Both the position numbers and the translations under genes were made by a program. DNA of 64,000 bases from contig CAVTBD010000002.1 of assembly GCA_963732875.1 (NCBI GenBank), forward strand, positions 248,001 through 312,000, read 5' to 3'. The notes beneath the pieces were generated by a model, which worked only from the letters and a program-made list of their open reading frames with translations, had not been told where the DNA came from and did no database searches. Source of the DNA: WHSO01 sp963732875. GTDB taxonomy: Bacteria; Pseudomonadota; Alphaproteobacteria; SMXQ01. Below, in pieces: positions 25,599 to 36,804 of the stretch (within the stretch, counting starts at the first letter, position 1; every line of letters begins with the position of its first letter).

Positions 25599-26538
25599 GG
25601 ATGCGAGCCCGGGAACGGATACGCCCGCCCGAACGCATGCCGGCTTCATCGCGCTGATCGGCGCGCCCAACGCGGGAAAGTCGACGCTGCTCAACAGCCT
25701 GATTGGTTCGCCGCTCGCCATCGTCAGTCCCAAGGTGCAGACCACGCGTACCCGCATGACAGGTATCTGCATGGCGGGGGATACCCAGCTTGCGTTCATC
25801 GATACGCCCGGTATCTTCGCGCCGAAACGGCGCCTCGACCGTGCCATGGTGGCGGCCGCGTGGAGCGCGATCGAGGGAGCGGACGCCGTGGTGCTGGTGG
25901 TGGACGCCGAGCGCGCGGCCCATGCGCCCACGCGTCTCGATCCGGAGACCGCCGAGATCATCGCCCGTCTCCGGGCACGCAACTACAAGGCGGCGCTGGT
26001 GCTCAATAAGATCGACCTTGTCGCGCGCGAGGCGCTTCTGGCGGTCGTCGCGGCCCACGACGCGGCACTTCCCTTCGAACGCGTGTTCATGATATCGGCG
26101 CGCAACGGTGACGGTGTCGACGACCTCAAGGCCTGGCTGGTCGCGGCCATGCCGGAAGGTCCATGGCTGTTCCCGCCCGATCAGCTTTCGGACCTGCCGA
26201 TGCGCCTGCTTGCCGCCGAGATCACCCGCGAGCAGGCGTTCCTTCAGCTGCACCAGGAGCTGCCCTACGGGCTCACGGTCGAGACCGAGCGCTGGGAGGA
26301 ACGTGACGACGGCTCGGCGCGCATTGATCAGATCATCCTGGTCGCGCGCGAAACCCACAAGCGCATGGTGATCGGGAAGGGTGGTGCCAAGGTGCGCGCG
26401 CTCGGCGAAGCCGCCCGGCGCAAGCTCGAGGAAATGCTGGAGCGCCGCGTGCACCTGTTCCTGCACGTCAAGGTCAAGCCGGACTGGATGGAGCGGGCCG
26501 AGCACTACCGCGAGATCGGCCTCGACTTCATGTCGTAA
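25591..26538 (+). CDS. era: GTPase Era
   Basis: Essential GTPase that binds the 3' end of 16S rRNA during 30S assembly; 315 residues. G1 is GAPNAGKST (24-32), the G2 region contains TTRTRMTGI, G3 is DTPGIF, and G4 is NKID. The C-terminal KH domain has VIGKGGAKVRALGEAARRKLEEML and ends in KPDWMERAEHYREIGLD. The GTG start at 25591 lies inside the end of rnc. It converges on a receiver-domain gene with nine bases between stops. Confidence 0.97.
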   Translation: MSEDASPGTDTPARTHAGFIALIGAPNAGKSTLLNSLIGSPLAIVSPKVQTTRTRMTGICMAGDTQLAFIDTPGIFAPKRRLDRAMVAAAWSAIEGADAVVLVVDAERAAHAPTRLDPETAEIIARLRARNYKAALVLNKIDLVAREALLAVVAAHDAALPFERVFMISARNGDGVDDLKAWLVAAMPEGPWLFPPDQLSDLPMRLLAAEITREQAFLQLHQELPYGLTVETERWEERDDGSARIDQIILVARETHKRMVIGKGGAKVRALGEAARRKLEEMLERRVHLFLHVKVKPDWMERAEHYREIGLDFMS

Positions 26539-26547
26539 CGAAGCCGT

Positions 26548-27502
26548 TCAGGCGATCCTGAGGCGGCGGGCCTTTTCGGTCGCGTCGTTGAGCGCCTTGA
26601 CCACGAGGTCGGCGGCGCCGTCACGCTCGAGCAGGGTGGCGGTCACGGCAAGCGCATGAACCTTGAGTAGCTCGTAAAGCTGCCGGGTCGGGGTGGCGGC
26701 GATCGCCTCTTGCATCCGGATCATGGAGTCGCAGATATCGAGCAGCGCCATGTAGCCCTGGGCTTCCAAGTCGCAGGCAAGGTCGTCGATCAAGGCGGCG
26801 ATCTGCGTGTCGCGTTCGCGCCGGGCTGAAATCTTCCGACGTGCCGCCGGCAAGGGCGAGAAGGGTTTCGTCGATCAGCCAGGCAATGCGCTGGGCATGA
26901 CGATTGAGGCGATGATTGTCGATGCGCGTCTGTACCGCGCTCACGGCATCGCTCGATGCGGCCGATTCGAGGTCGCCGGTCGCCTTGTAGCGCAGGTTGT
27001 TGGGGACGCGGATGGTGCCGAGGCCGATCGGGTCGGCACTGGCACGGTCGCGGGTGCGCCGGTCGGGGCCGACATAGCTCGACGTCACGACGAAGCTCTT
27101 GCGGTTCGAGATCAGCGCATTGAGACGCTCCATGATCAGCTTGATCGAGAGCGGCATGGTGACGATGTCGTCGATTCCGGCTTCGAGGCTGCTGTTCACG
27201 GCGTCGATGCTGGGATGCCACGAGAGCGCGATGATGACCATGAACGGGTCGGCGCAAACACGCGAATGACGGACCTCGCGCACCAGATCGCAGACCGCAT
27301 CGTGTTCGCGATCCAGGTCGAGCAGCACCAGGTCCGGCGAGCGCTCGATGATTGCGTTTCGGGCCCGCTCCAGGTCGCCGAAATCAAGGATATTGCGGAA
27401 TCCCAAGACCAGCATGGCGTCGCGCAGCGTCGCCCGCATCTGTCCGAGCGGGTTGAACAGGACGACCGTAGCCTGTTCGAGGTCGTATTGTTTTCCTACC
27501 AA
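26548..27502 (-). CDS. atypical receiver-domain protein, frameshifted in this sequence
   Basis: About 317 residues after correction. The N-terminal 130 residues have a CheY-like fold, with the phospho-acceptor candidate in DLVLLDLDRE, but the acidic pocket is altered (VVLFNPLGQ, with Asn where Asp is expected) and the conserved Lys before Pro is replaced (IVTMPLS). This suggests a pseudo-receiver. A linker carries SYVGPDRRTRDR, a motif I associate with a family of alphaproteobacterial receiver proteins. The frame breaks at 26823-26825 (an extra C on the minus strand in AGCCCGG). Beyond it a helical C-terminal domain continues in another frame (RRERDTQIAALIDDLACDLE ... EKARRLRIA). Length 955 = 3n+1. 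The function is unknown. Confidence 0.7.
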
Positions 27503-27656
27503 GGGAATACCCCTTTTGGGCTGTATTGCAGTGATGATTCCCGAAATTCGTCACCAAAACTTAAATTTCAGGGGCATTTCGCGGTAGGTCGGCATGGGCC
27601 GGACGAGTCCGGGTCCTTATGGGCCGGGCCGGTCCCGCCATGCTATAGCCGTAGCC

Positions 27657-28409
27657 ATGGAATGGCATGATCAAGGGCTGATTCTGGGGGTGCGCCGGCA
27701 CGGGGAGACGGCTGCCATCGTGAGTCTGCTGACCCGGGAGCGGGGCCGGCACGCCGGTCTCGTGAGGGGGGGCCAGTCACGCCGCCGCCAGGGCCTGCTG
27801 CAGCCCGGAAACCTGGTCTCGGCGACCTGGCGCGCTCGCCTCCCGGAACACCTCGGCACCTTCGCCCTCGAGCCTGGGCGGGACTTCGCCGCCCTGGTCA
27901 TGGAGGACGCCGGCCGGCTCAGGGCGCTCACGGCCATGGCGGCCTTGCTTGAAGGGGCCTTGGCCGAGCAGGATCCCCATGCCGAGGTGTTTGCCGACAG
28001 CCTCGCCCTGGTGGAGCGTCTGGCGACGCCGGAGGACGAGCGGGCCGCGGTGCCGGGCTGGCTCGTGGCCTATGTGCGCTGGGAACTCGATTTCCTGCGG
28101 GCGCTCGGTTTCGGCCTCGACCTCGGGTCCTGCGCGGCTACGGGTTCGACCGAGGAGTTGATTTATGTGTCGCCCCGGTCGGGCCGGGCGGTATCGGCAG
28201 CGGCGGGCGAACCCTACCGGGATCGCCTGCTGCGGTTGCCGGGCTTCCTGCGCGGCGACGACCTGGCGCCGGCCGGATCGGACGATATCCTTGCCGGTCT
28301 GCGCCTGACCGGCCATTTCTTCGAGCGCCACCATTACGCGGCCCATGCCGGCCGATTGCCGGCGGCGCGCGTACGGCTGGTGGAGTCTCTGATCGCCGGC
28401 AAAAATTAG
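27657..28409 (+). CDS. recO: DNA repair protein RecO
   Basis: Recombination mediator that, with RecR, loads RecA on SSB-coated single strands. 250 residues. The N-terminal OB fold starts MEWHDQGLILGVRRHGE and contains GRHAGLVRGGQSRRRQGLLQPGNLV. The helical C-terminal half has the typical WLVAYVRWELDFLRALGFGLDL, but the zinc-binding cysteines found in many RecO proteins are reduced to a single Cys (GSCAATG). I use the ATG at 27657; the frame extends upstream without a credible start. It follows era in the usual alphaproteobacterial order and precedes parC. Confidence 0.93.
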   Translation: MEWHDQGLILGVRRHGETAAIVSLLTRERGRHAGLVRGGQSRRRQGLLQPGNLVSATWRARLPEHLGTFALEPGRDFAALVMEDAGRLRALTAMAALLEGALAEQDPHAEVFADSLALVERLATPEDERAAVPGWLVAYVRWELDFLRALGFGLDLGSCAATGSTEELIYVSPRSGRAVSAAAGEPYRDRLLRLPGFLRGDDLAPAGSDDILAGLRLTGHFFERHHYAAHAGRLPAARVRLVESLIAGKN

Positions 28410-28466
28410 GCGACCATCTCCACTACATCTTGTGTTTTTTCCTTCAGGCGTGCATAGATCGGGCCC

Positions 28467-30701
<2,235 letters not shown>

Positions 30702-30708
30702 TCCGGCC

Positions 30709-32430
30709 CTATTGCGGGCCTGACGTGGCGGCGTCCGGAACCGGATGGTTGGTGATGGCGACCGCGCGCGCGGTCCTGCCGAGCACGTAGACCGGTCCTG
30801 GCAGTTCGCCCCGCAGGCGCTGGAACCGACGCCGGTCCATCACCGCGAACATGCGCTCTTTGCTGTTCCAGCGCTTCCAGAAGGTTTCGCGTTTGAGCAG
30901 GATGCCGCTCACGTCCTCTTGGCTCGCGCCGAACTCGAATTCGCCCATGATGCCGACGAAGGCGACCTTGCGCCGCAGGTAGACCGGCAGGTCGTAATAG
31001 AGGCCGTAGTAGTTCACCACCGTGTCGCCGGGCCGTAGGTGGGTGGCGATCATGCGCGCAAGGGGCTTGACCGAGTAGGGATCGGCCTTAGCCGCGATCA
31101 GGCCGATGGTGCTCCATCCGACCAGGACCGTCAGCAGGGCTGCGGCGATGGCGCCGCCAGGGCGGCGCTTGCGGTGCAGCCAGAGCGCGGCCAGCGCGCC
31201 TGCCGCGAACACGATGGCGGTGGCGATCGCGAGCGGCGCCACCATCGGCCCGTAGAGCTTGACTGCGGGCAGGTTGCGCAGGGCCGGCACCAGGTAGACC
31301 GCGGGCACGGCAATTGCTAGCGCGCCGAACACCCCCGCGAACAGCACCGGCCCGGCGGTCAGGCGGCTCTGGGATTCGCCCGTAAGCGCCGGGGCCAGGG
31401 CGTGCCCGGTCAGGATCGCCAGCGCCGGGAAGATCGGCAGGATGTAGGTGATGAGCTTCGAGTTGGAAAGCGAGAAGAACAGGAAGATGAACGCGATCCA
31501 GACCAGCAGGAACAGCTCGACCGGGCGTTCGCCGCGCGCGCGCCAGCGCCGCGGCAGCGACCGGACGAGACCATGCAGCATGTAGCCCGTCCACGGCAGG
31601 AATCCGAGAAGCACCACGGCGAAATAGAACCAGAACGGCTGGTCGCGATTGTGAATTTCCGTCGTGTAGCGCAGGAAATGCTCGTGCACGAAATAGAACC
31701 ACAGGAAGTCGTGGTTGCGAAGTGCCGCCATCACGTGCCACGGCACGGCAATCGCCACGAACAGCGCCAGGCCGCTCGGGATCAGGAGCGCGGGCACCAG
31801 GCGCCATCGGCCGGTGAGCGCGATCCAGACCAGGCCGACGGCACCGGGCAGCGCAAGGCCGATCAGTCCCTTGGCGAGGCAGGCCAGTGCAGCGGCGACG
31901 TAGGTTGCGCGGAAGTACCAGATCTGTCTTCGCCGGTCCGGTTCCTCGGCGCCGAACAGGAACGCGAACAGGGTCGCGGCAATCAGCGCGCTGACGGCGA
32001 TGTCGATGGTGACGAAGCGCGACAGGCCGTAGTAGAGGAGGGCAGTGGCGAGCACCAGCGCCGACGCTATCCCGGCGGGCCGGCCGTAGAAACGGCGCGC
32101 GGCGGCGAAGGTCATGGCGATGCCGGCGAGGCCGAACAGCACCGGCCATATCCTCATGGTGAATTCCGAGATTCCGAGCAGCTTGATGGTGCCTGCCTGT
32201 AGCCAATAGAACAGCGGTGGCTTCTCGAAATACAGGATTCCCTCGAGGCGCGGCAGCACGTAGTCGCCGGTCGCCACCATCTCGCGCGGAATCTCGATGT
32301 AGCGCCCCTCGTCGGGCGAGGACAGATTGCGGGCGCCGAGGACGAAGAACAGGAACACCGATGACAGCGCGAGCACGACGAACAGCGCTCGCCACGGATT
32401 CCTACCGATACTGTCGATCAGGTTCTTCAC
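30709..32430 (-). CDS. arnT: ArnT-type undecaprenyl-phosphate-L-Ara4N:lipid A transferase
   Basis: GT83-family integral-membrane glycosyltransferase (573 residues; E. coli ArnT is 550) that moves 4-amino-4-deoxy-L-arabinose from undecaprenyl phosphate to lipid A on the periplasmic side. The first periplasmic loop carries ARNLSSPDEGRYIEIPREMV, with the Asp-Glu pair expected for this fold, and PRLEGILYFEKPPLFYWLQA. About 12-13 membrane helices precede a periplasmic C-terminal domain (residues about 440-573). The start is GTG ending at 32430, overlapping the stop of the formyltransferase gene by four bases. It is the last gene of a seven-gene arn operon and converges on parC. The result is a less negative lipid A and resistance to cationic peptides. 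Confidence 0.92.
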   Translation of the reverse strand: MKNLIDSIGRNPWRALFVVLALSSVFLFFVLGARNLSSPDEGRYIEIPREMVATGDYVLPRLEGILYFEKPPLFYWLQAGTIKLLGISEFTMRIWPVLFGLAGIAMTFAAARRFYGRPAGIASALVLATALLYYGLSRFVTIDIAVSALIAATLFAFLFGAEEPDRRRQIWYFRATYVAAALACLAKGLIGLALPGAVGLVWIALTGRWRLVPALLIPSGLALFVAIAVPWHVMAALRNHDFLWFYFVHEHFLRYTTEIHNRDQPFWFYFAVVLLGFLPWTGYMLHGLVRSLPRRWRARGERPVELFLLVWIAFIFLFFSLSNSKLITYILPIFPALAILTGHALAPALTGESQSRLTAGPVLFAGVFGALAIAVPAVYLVPALRNLPAVKLYGPMVAPLAIATAIVFAAGALAALWLHRKRRPGGAIAAALLTVLVGWSTIGLIAAKADPYSVKPLARMIATHLRPGDTVVNYYGLYYDLPVYLRRKVAFVGIMGEFEFGASQEDVSGILLKRETFWKRWNSKERMFAVMDRRRFQRLRGELPGPVYVLGRTARAVAITNHPVPDAATSGPQ

Positions 32431-33353
32431 GCTTGCTCCCGTCCCAGCACCATACCCTCGCGAATATCTCGCCGCACGGCGGCACTGGCCGCGTCGGGCG
32501 TCTCGTCCGCTCGGCCGAACCGGGAAATCTCCACTGCGCCGGTGCCGGCCGCCACGACCAGCGGCGCGCACGAGAGCACGGTTCCCGGGGCGCCGTTTCC
32601 CGCGGTGGCCGTCGCTTGCCACACCATCAGTTGCTTGCCTGAGAGATCGGTGAAGGCGCCGGGATAGGGCGGGGCCACGGCACGCACCAGGTTGACGATC
32701 GCGCGGGCGTCCATGGTCCAGTCGATGCGTCCGTCCTCGGGCCGGCGTCCGCCGAAATAGCTGGCCTTGCTCTCGTCCTGTGGGATGCGCGGCGCGCGGC
32801 CCGCCTTGAGGTTGTCGATCTGGCGCTCGAGCACGCGCACGGCCGCGGGCGCGAGTCGTTCCATGACCTCGCCGGCGGTATCGGTTGGGCCGATCGCCAC
32901 CGGTTCCTGGTCGACGATGTCGCCGGCATCCGCCTTCTTGACCATGACATGGAGCGTGACGCCGGTCTCGGGCTCGCCGTGCAGCACGGCCCAGTTGACC
33001 GGCGCCCGGCCGCGGTATTTGGGCAGGAGCGAGCCGTGCATGTTGAAGGCGCCGCGCGCGGCCTGGTCGAGGATCGCCATCGGGATCATGCGCCGGTAAT
33101 AGAACGAGAAGATCAGCGACGGGGCGAGGTGCGCCACGATGTCTCCGACGTCGGGGCCGTCGGCGGGCTCGACGGTATGGCACGGCACGTCGTATTCGCG
33201 GGCGAGCCGCGCGCAGGAGCCGAACCAGAGCTGCTCGCCGGGGGCGTCCTCATGGGTGAACAGGGCTTCGACGCGCTCGCCGTGGCGCAGCAGGAATTCG
33301 AGGCACGCGTAGCCGACCTGGCTATAGGCGAAGACGACGATCCCGCCGCTCAC
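32427..33353 (-). CDS. arnA: UDP-L-Ara4N formyltransferase (ArnA N-terminal half as a separate protein)
   Basis: 308-residue formyltransferase equivalent to the N-terminal half of bifunctional ArnA, which N-formylates UDP-4-amino-4-deoxy-L-arabinose using 10-formyltetrahydrofolate. The catalytic triad is conserved in place: N104 and H106 in FNMHGSLLPKYRGRAPVNWA, and D142 in KKADAGDIV (E. coli N102, H104, D140, with identical spacing). A C-terminal OB-like domain follows (ASYFGGRRPEDGRIDW). The protein ends after it, so the dehydrogenase half is absent; that half is encoded separately at 36801-37868. Start and stop each overlap the neighbouring genes arnC and arnT by four bases. The alternative of methionyl-tRNA formyltransferase is excluded by context and by the FSFYYRRMIP segment. 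Confidence 0.93.
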   Translation of the reverse strand: MSGGIVVFAYSQVGYACLEFLLRHGERVEALFTHEDAPGEQLWFGSCARLAREYDVPCHTVEPADGPDVGDIVAHLAPSLIFSFYYRRMIPMAILDQAARGAFNMHGSLLPKYRGRAPVNWAVLHGEPETGVTLHVMVKKADAGDIVDQEPVAIGPTDTAGEVMERLAPAAVRVLERQIDNLKAGRAPRIPQDESKASYFGGRRPEDGRIDWTMDARAIVNLVRAVAPPYPGAFTDLSGKQLMVWQATATAGNGAPGTVLSCAPLVVAAGTGAVEISRFGRADETPDAASAAVRRDIREGMVLGREQA

Positions 33354-34318
33354 GGGTCGGATTTTTCCTGGTGGATCGTGCGGATGCGGAAGCGGCCCCG
33401 GCTGCGCACCTGCAGGTAGATACGCCCGACATATTCACCGACGATGCCGAGGCCGGTGATCATCACGCCGATCAGGAAGAACAGGATCGTGAAGAGGGTG
33501 AACAGGCCTTCGACCTCGGGGCCGATGAAGATACGCCTGAGCGCCATGTAGGCGACCAGCACGAGGCTGAGCGCGGAGACCACCATGCCGAACAGTGTGA
33601 AGACCTGCAGGGGCACCAGGCTGAAGCCGGTCATCAGATCGAAGTTGAGGCGGATCAGCCGGTACAGGTTGTAGTTCGACTTGCCGGCGTGGCGGGCCGC
33701 GTGCGCGACCTCGACCTCGGCGGGATTCGCGGCGTAGTACTGCGCGAGGGCCGGGATGAAGGTGGAGGTCTCGCCGCTGTCGACGATCTCCTGGACGATC
33801 GCGCGCCGGTAGGCACGCAGCATGCAGCCCTGGTCGCGGATCTCGATGCCGGTGATGGCCGCTCTGATCCGGTTGACGATAAGCGACGGCCAGCGGCGCA
33901 GGAAGCTGTCCTTGCGGTCGCGGCGGTAGCCGCCGACCACGTCATGGCCCTGGTCGATCAGGGCGAGCAGTTTGGGGATTTCCTCCGGCGGGTTCTGCAG
34001 GTCGGCATCGAGGGTCACGATCACGGTGCCGCGCGATTGCTCGAATCCGGCCATGACCGCCATGTGTTGGCCATAGTTGCGGTCGAACTCGATGACCCGC
34101 ACGCAGTCGGGGCGGCGCCCTTGTAGCTCCACCAGGATGTCCCGCGAGCGATCCCGGCTGCCGTCGTCGATGAAGATGATCTCGGCGCTCCGCTCCATGC
34201 TGTCCACGACCGCGATCAGCCGGTCGAATAGGGTCGGAAGGTTCGCCGCCTCGTTGTAGACGGGAATCACGATGCTGACGTCGGGGACGGCACGGGAGAG
34301 GGTGGCGGCTTCGCTCAT
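33350..34318 (-). CDS. arnC: ArnC-type undecaprenyl-phosphate glycosyltransferase
   Basis: GT2-family enzyme (322 residues, same as E. coli ArnC) that transfers the formylated L-Ara4N to undecaprenyl phosphate at the inner face of the membrane. GT-A motifs are VSIVIPVYNEAANLPTLFDRL, IFIDDGSRDRS, and VTLDADLQNPPEEIPKL with the metal-binding DAD. Two C-terminal membrane helices (about 228-250 and 262-290) anchor it. Position between arnB and the formyltransferase gene, with four-base overlaps on both sides, supports ArnC over dolichyl-phosphate mannose synthase-like paralogues. Confidence 0.93.
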   Translation of the reverse strand: MSEAATLSRAVPDVSIVIPVYNEAANLPTLFDRLIAVVDSMERSAEIIFIDDGSRDRSRDILVELQGRRPDCVRVIEFDRNYGQHMAVMAGFEQSRGTVIVTLDADLQNPPEEIPKLLALIDQGHDVVGGYRRDRKDSFLRRWPSLIVNRIRAAITGIEIRDQGCMLRAYRRAIVQEIVDSGETSTFIPALAQYYAANPAEVEVAHAARHAGKSNYNLYRLIRLNFDLMTGFSLVPLQVFTLFGMVVSALSLVLVAYMALRRIFIGPEVEGLFTLFTILFFLIGVMITGLGIVGEYVGRIYLQVRSRGRFRIRTIHQEKSDP

Positions 34319-35481
34319 GGGGCACCGAAGACGTCGTCGAGCGCAGCGATGACCCTTCGGAAGTCGGCGTCGATCATGTCGGGGAACAGCGGCAGGCTGA
34401 CGATCCGGGCGCCGATCCGCTCGGCTTCCGGGAATTGCCCTTCATGGAATCCGAACCGCTCCCGGTAGTAGGTGAACAGGTGCGACACCGCATAGTGGAT
34501 GCCGATGCCGATGCCGTGCCGCTTCATGGCATCGACGAAGCCGTCGCGGTCGAGTCCCGTGCCTGGGTCGAGCACGGCGGTCAGGAGATGCCAGGCGTGC
34601 CTGTGCGCGTACGACGGTGTCCGGGGCAGGCTGAGGTAGTTGCGTCCTGCAAGCGCGTCATAATAGCGCGCCGCCATGGCGCGCCGGCGCTCGATGAAGC
34701 CGTCGAGCTTGGGGAGCTGATGCAGGCCCATCGCCGCCTGGATGTCCATCATGTTGTACTTGTAGCCGGGCGCGACCACGTCGTAGTTCTGTGAGCCCGA
34801 CTTCGTGAAGCGGCTGAAGGCATCGCGGTCGATGCCGTGAAACCGCATGATCTCGACCCGGCGCAGCAACTCCGCATCGCGCGAGACGACGGCGCCGCCT
34901 TCTCCGGTCGTCATGTTCTTGTTGGGATGGAAGCTGAAGACCTGGGTGTCGCCGAAACCGCCGATCTTGCGGCCCTTGTATTCGGCGCCGATGGCATGGG
35001 CGCAGTCCTCGACGACGCGGAGGTTCCTCGATTCCGCCAACTCGTACAGGGGATCGAGGTCGACCGGCAGGCCGGCGAAATGCACCGGCACGATGGCGCG
35101 GGTTCTGCCGGTTATCGCACTCTCGAGACGGTTCACGTCCATGTTGAGGGTGGCCGGGTCGACGTCCACCAGAACCGGCGTGCCGCCGGCCAGCACGATG
35201 GTATTGAGCGTGGCGACGAAGGTCAGCGGCGTGGTGATCACCTCGTCTCCGGGCTTGAAATCCAGCGCGGCCAGAGCAAGGTGCAGGCCGGCCGTCGCCG
35301 ACGACACCGCCAATGCCCTGGGACGCCCCAGGTAGTCGGCGATCGCCCCTTCGAATCGCTGGGCGCGGGGGCCGGTCGTGAGCCAGCCGGATTCCAGGCA
35401 GGCCTGGACCTCGCGGTATTCGCCATCGTCGAGCGAAGGCCGGGCGAAAGAAAGAAAGGGCTGTTCCGAAGTATCGGTCAC
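34315..35481 (-). CDS. arnB: UDP-4-amino-4-deoxy-L-arabinose aminotransferase
   Basis: PLP-dependent DegT/DnrJ/EryC1 enzyme of 388 residues that transaminates UDP-4-ketopentose with glutamate as donor to give UDP-L-Ara4N. The PLP lysine is K188 in FSFHPNKNMTTGEGG, the same position as in Salmonella ArnB. VVEDCAHAIGAEYKG carries the pyridine-nitrogen Asp. The N-terminal FLSFARPSLDDGEYREVQACLESGWLTTGP resembles the ArnB start. It follows the arnE-like gene by ten bases and overlaps arnC by four. Confidence 0.95.
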   Translation of the reverse strand: MTDTSEQPFLSFARPSLDDGEYREVQACLESGWLTTGPRAQRFEGAIADYLGRPRALAVSSATAGLHLALAALDFKPGDEVITTPLTFVATLNTIVLAGGTPVLVDVDPATLNMDVNRLESAITGRTRAIVPVHFAGLPVDLDPLYELAESRNLRVVEDCAHAIGAEYKGRKIGGFGDTQVFSFHPNKNMTTGEGGAVVSRDAELLRRVEIMRFHGIDRDAFSRFTKSGSQNYDVVAPGYKYNMMDIQAAMGLHQLPKLDGFIERRRAMAARYYDALAGRNYLSLPRTPSYAHRHAWHLLTAVLDPGTGLDRDGFVDAMKRHGIGIGIHYAVSHLFTYYRERFGFHEGQFPEAERIGARIVSLPLFPDMIDADFRRVIAALDDVFGAP

Positions 35482-35491
35482 GAGGAGCCGC

Positions 35492-35857
35492 CTAGGTTCT
35501 CGAAATCAGGTAGACGCCGAATATGATCACGCCGATTCCGGCCACCCGCGTCGGGGTCAGGCTTTCACCGAAGAAGAAATACGCGAACAGTGCCGTCACG
35601 ATATAGCCGATCGAGAGCATCGGATAGGCGAAGCTCACCTCCACGCGGGACAGCGCCATCAGCCACACGCATACGCTCAGCACGTAGAAGCTGAGACCCA
35701 TCATTACGTAGGGATTCGTGCCGATACGCCAGCTGTGGGCGATCAGGCTGGAGGGCGTGAAGGCGAAATAGCCGATCTCCCGCATCCCCTGTTTGAGGGC
35801 GAGCTGGGCGGCGGCATTGAGCAGCACCCCGGTCAGGATGAGCAGAAGATTCCTCAT
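35492..35857 (-). CDS. arnE: ArnE-like small membrane flippase subunit
   Basis: Small multidrug-resistance-type membrane protein of 121 residues with four helices, matching ArnE/ArnF, which together flip undecaprenyl-phosphate-L-Ara4N across the inner membrane. Typical parts are LNAAAQLALKQGMREIG near the N-terminus and SVCVWLMALSRVEVSFAYPMLSIGYIV (in part), followed by FFFGESLTPTRVAGIGVIIFGV. The start is the ATG ending at 35857, overlapping the arnD stop (ATGA). Only one such gene is present in this operon where E. coli has two (arnE and arnF), so it may work as a homodimer, or the partner may lie elsewhere. Confidence 0.85.
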   Translation of the reverse strand: MRNLLLILTGVLLNAAAQLALKQGMREIGYFAFTPSSLIAHSWRIGTNPYVMMGLSFYVLSVCVWLMALSRVEVSFAYPMLSIGYIVTALFAYFFFGESLTPTRVAGIGVIIFGVYLISRT

Positions 35858-36804
35858 ATCGCCGCGGCCCTTTCGGTGGTGCTCGGGGGGTGGGAAAGGG
35901 GCGCGCCCTGGACGGCCAGCGTGCCGCTTCGCCCGTCCACGGTTCCCGTGGTCATTGCCATGACAGGCACGTTCTCGGGCCGCCGCCGGCACCGTTCCGC
36001 CTCATCGGCCAGGCAAACGAGGCGAACCCCGTTACGGCGGATGGTATCGAGGAACGGCCCGAACCAGTCGCCGAACGCCATGCCCTCGATTTCGGCATGG
36101 ACGGTCATGACGTTGAGGGCGCCCTCCTTCATCCAGCGGAGGTAGCAGTCGACCAGGCGGTTCACCGGGTATTCCGGCCGGCCGAGCAGTTCGTCCAGGG
36201 TCGGCAGGGTGGTGGGCACCTGCAGGGTACGGAATGTCCGGCCGTTGACGCTCGGAAAGAAGGGCCCGATACCGCGGGCGTCGCTCGCGTAATCGAGCCC
36301 CGCCTCATCGTAGGCCGCCAGGCTCCACTGGTTGGCCTGCCAGCCGGCCGCGCCGGCGGTCTTCGCCGGAAAGCCGAACACCCGTTCGAAGGCGGTACGG
36401 GCACGTCCGAACTCTGCCTTCACCTCGTCGCGCGTCATGCGGGCGAGCTTGTCCTGCCAGTAGATATGGTCCCAGCAGTGGATGCCGACCTCGAAGCCGG
36501 CATCGGCAACCGCGCGCAGCTCGTCCGCGTGACGTTCCGCGATCCGCGGTCCCGGCCACAGCACGCCGTTCATCAGGGTGCGCAGGCCGTAGGTGCCGAT
36601 CACGTTGGTGCGGCGGACCTTCTTCAGAAAGCCGGGACGGAAGATGCGGCGGATGGCGCGCCCGGTGTTGTCGGGACCGAGTGCGAACAGGAAGGTGGCG
36701 GGAATTCCGCGTTCCTTGAGCAGGCGCCGCAGGAACGGGACGCCTTCCTTCGTGCCGCGCGCCGAATCGACGTCGATCTTGATCGCGAGGCGGCAGCCGC
36801 TCAC
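35854..36804 (-). CDS. arnD: ArnD-type deformylase
   Basis: NodB-fold metal-dependent deformylase of 316 residues that removes the formyl group from undecaprenyl-phosphate-L-Ara4FN. Strong ArnD-specific stretches are LAIKIDVDSARGTKEGVPFL at the N-terminus (catalytic and metal Asp), LFALGPDNTGRAI, GIHCWDHIYWQ with the metal His, AAGWQANQWS and VMTVHAEIEGMAF. The start is GTG ending at 36804, overlapping the stop of the decarboxylase gene (GTGA). The much longer frame upstream in the same register is not coding. The C-terminal 40 residues after LADEAERC are less conserved. Confidence 0.94.
   Translation of the reverse strand: MSGCRLAIKIDVDSARGTKEGVPFLRRLLKERGIPATFLFALGPDNTGRAIRRIFRPGFLKKVRRTNVIGTYGLRTLMNGVLWPGPRIAERHADELRAVADAGFEVGIHCWDHIYWQDKLARMTRDEVKAEFGRARTAFERVFGFPAKTAGAAGWQANQWSLAAYDEAGLDYASDARGIGPFFPSVNGRTFRTLQVPTTLPTLDELLGRPEYPVNRLVDCYLRWMKEGALNVMTVHAEIEGMAFGDWFGPFLDTIRRNGVRLVCLADEAERCRRRPENVPVMAMTTGTVDGRSGTLAVQGAPLSHPPSTTERAAAI

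Noticed and set aside
32431..33183. N-terminal extension of the arnT reading frame.
   Set aside because: It overlaps the formyltransferase gene; arnT homology and the GTGA overlap support the start at 32430.
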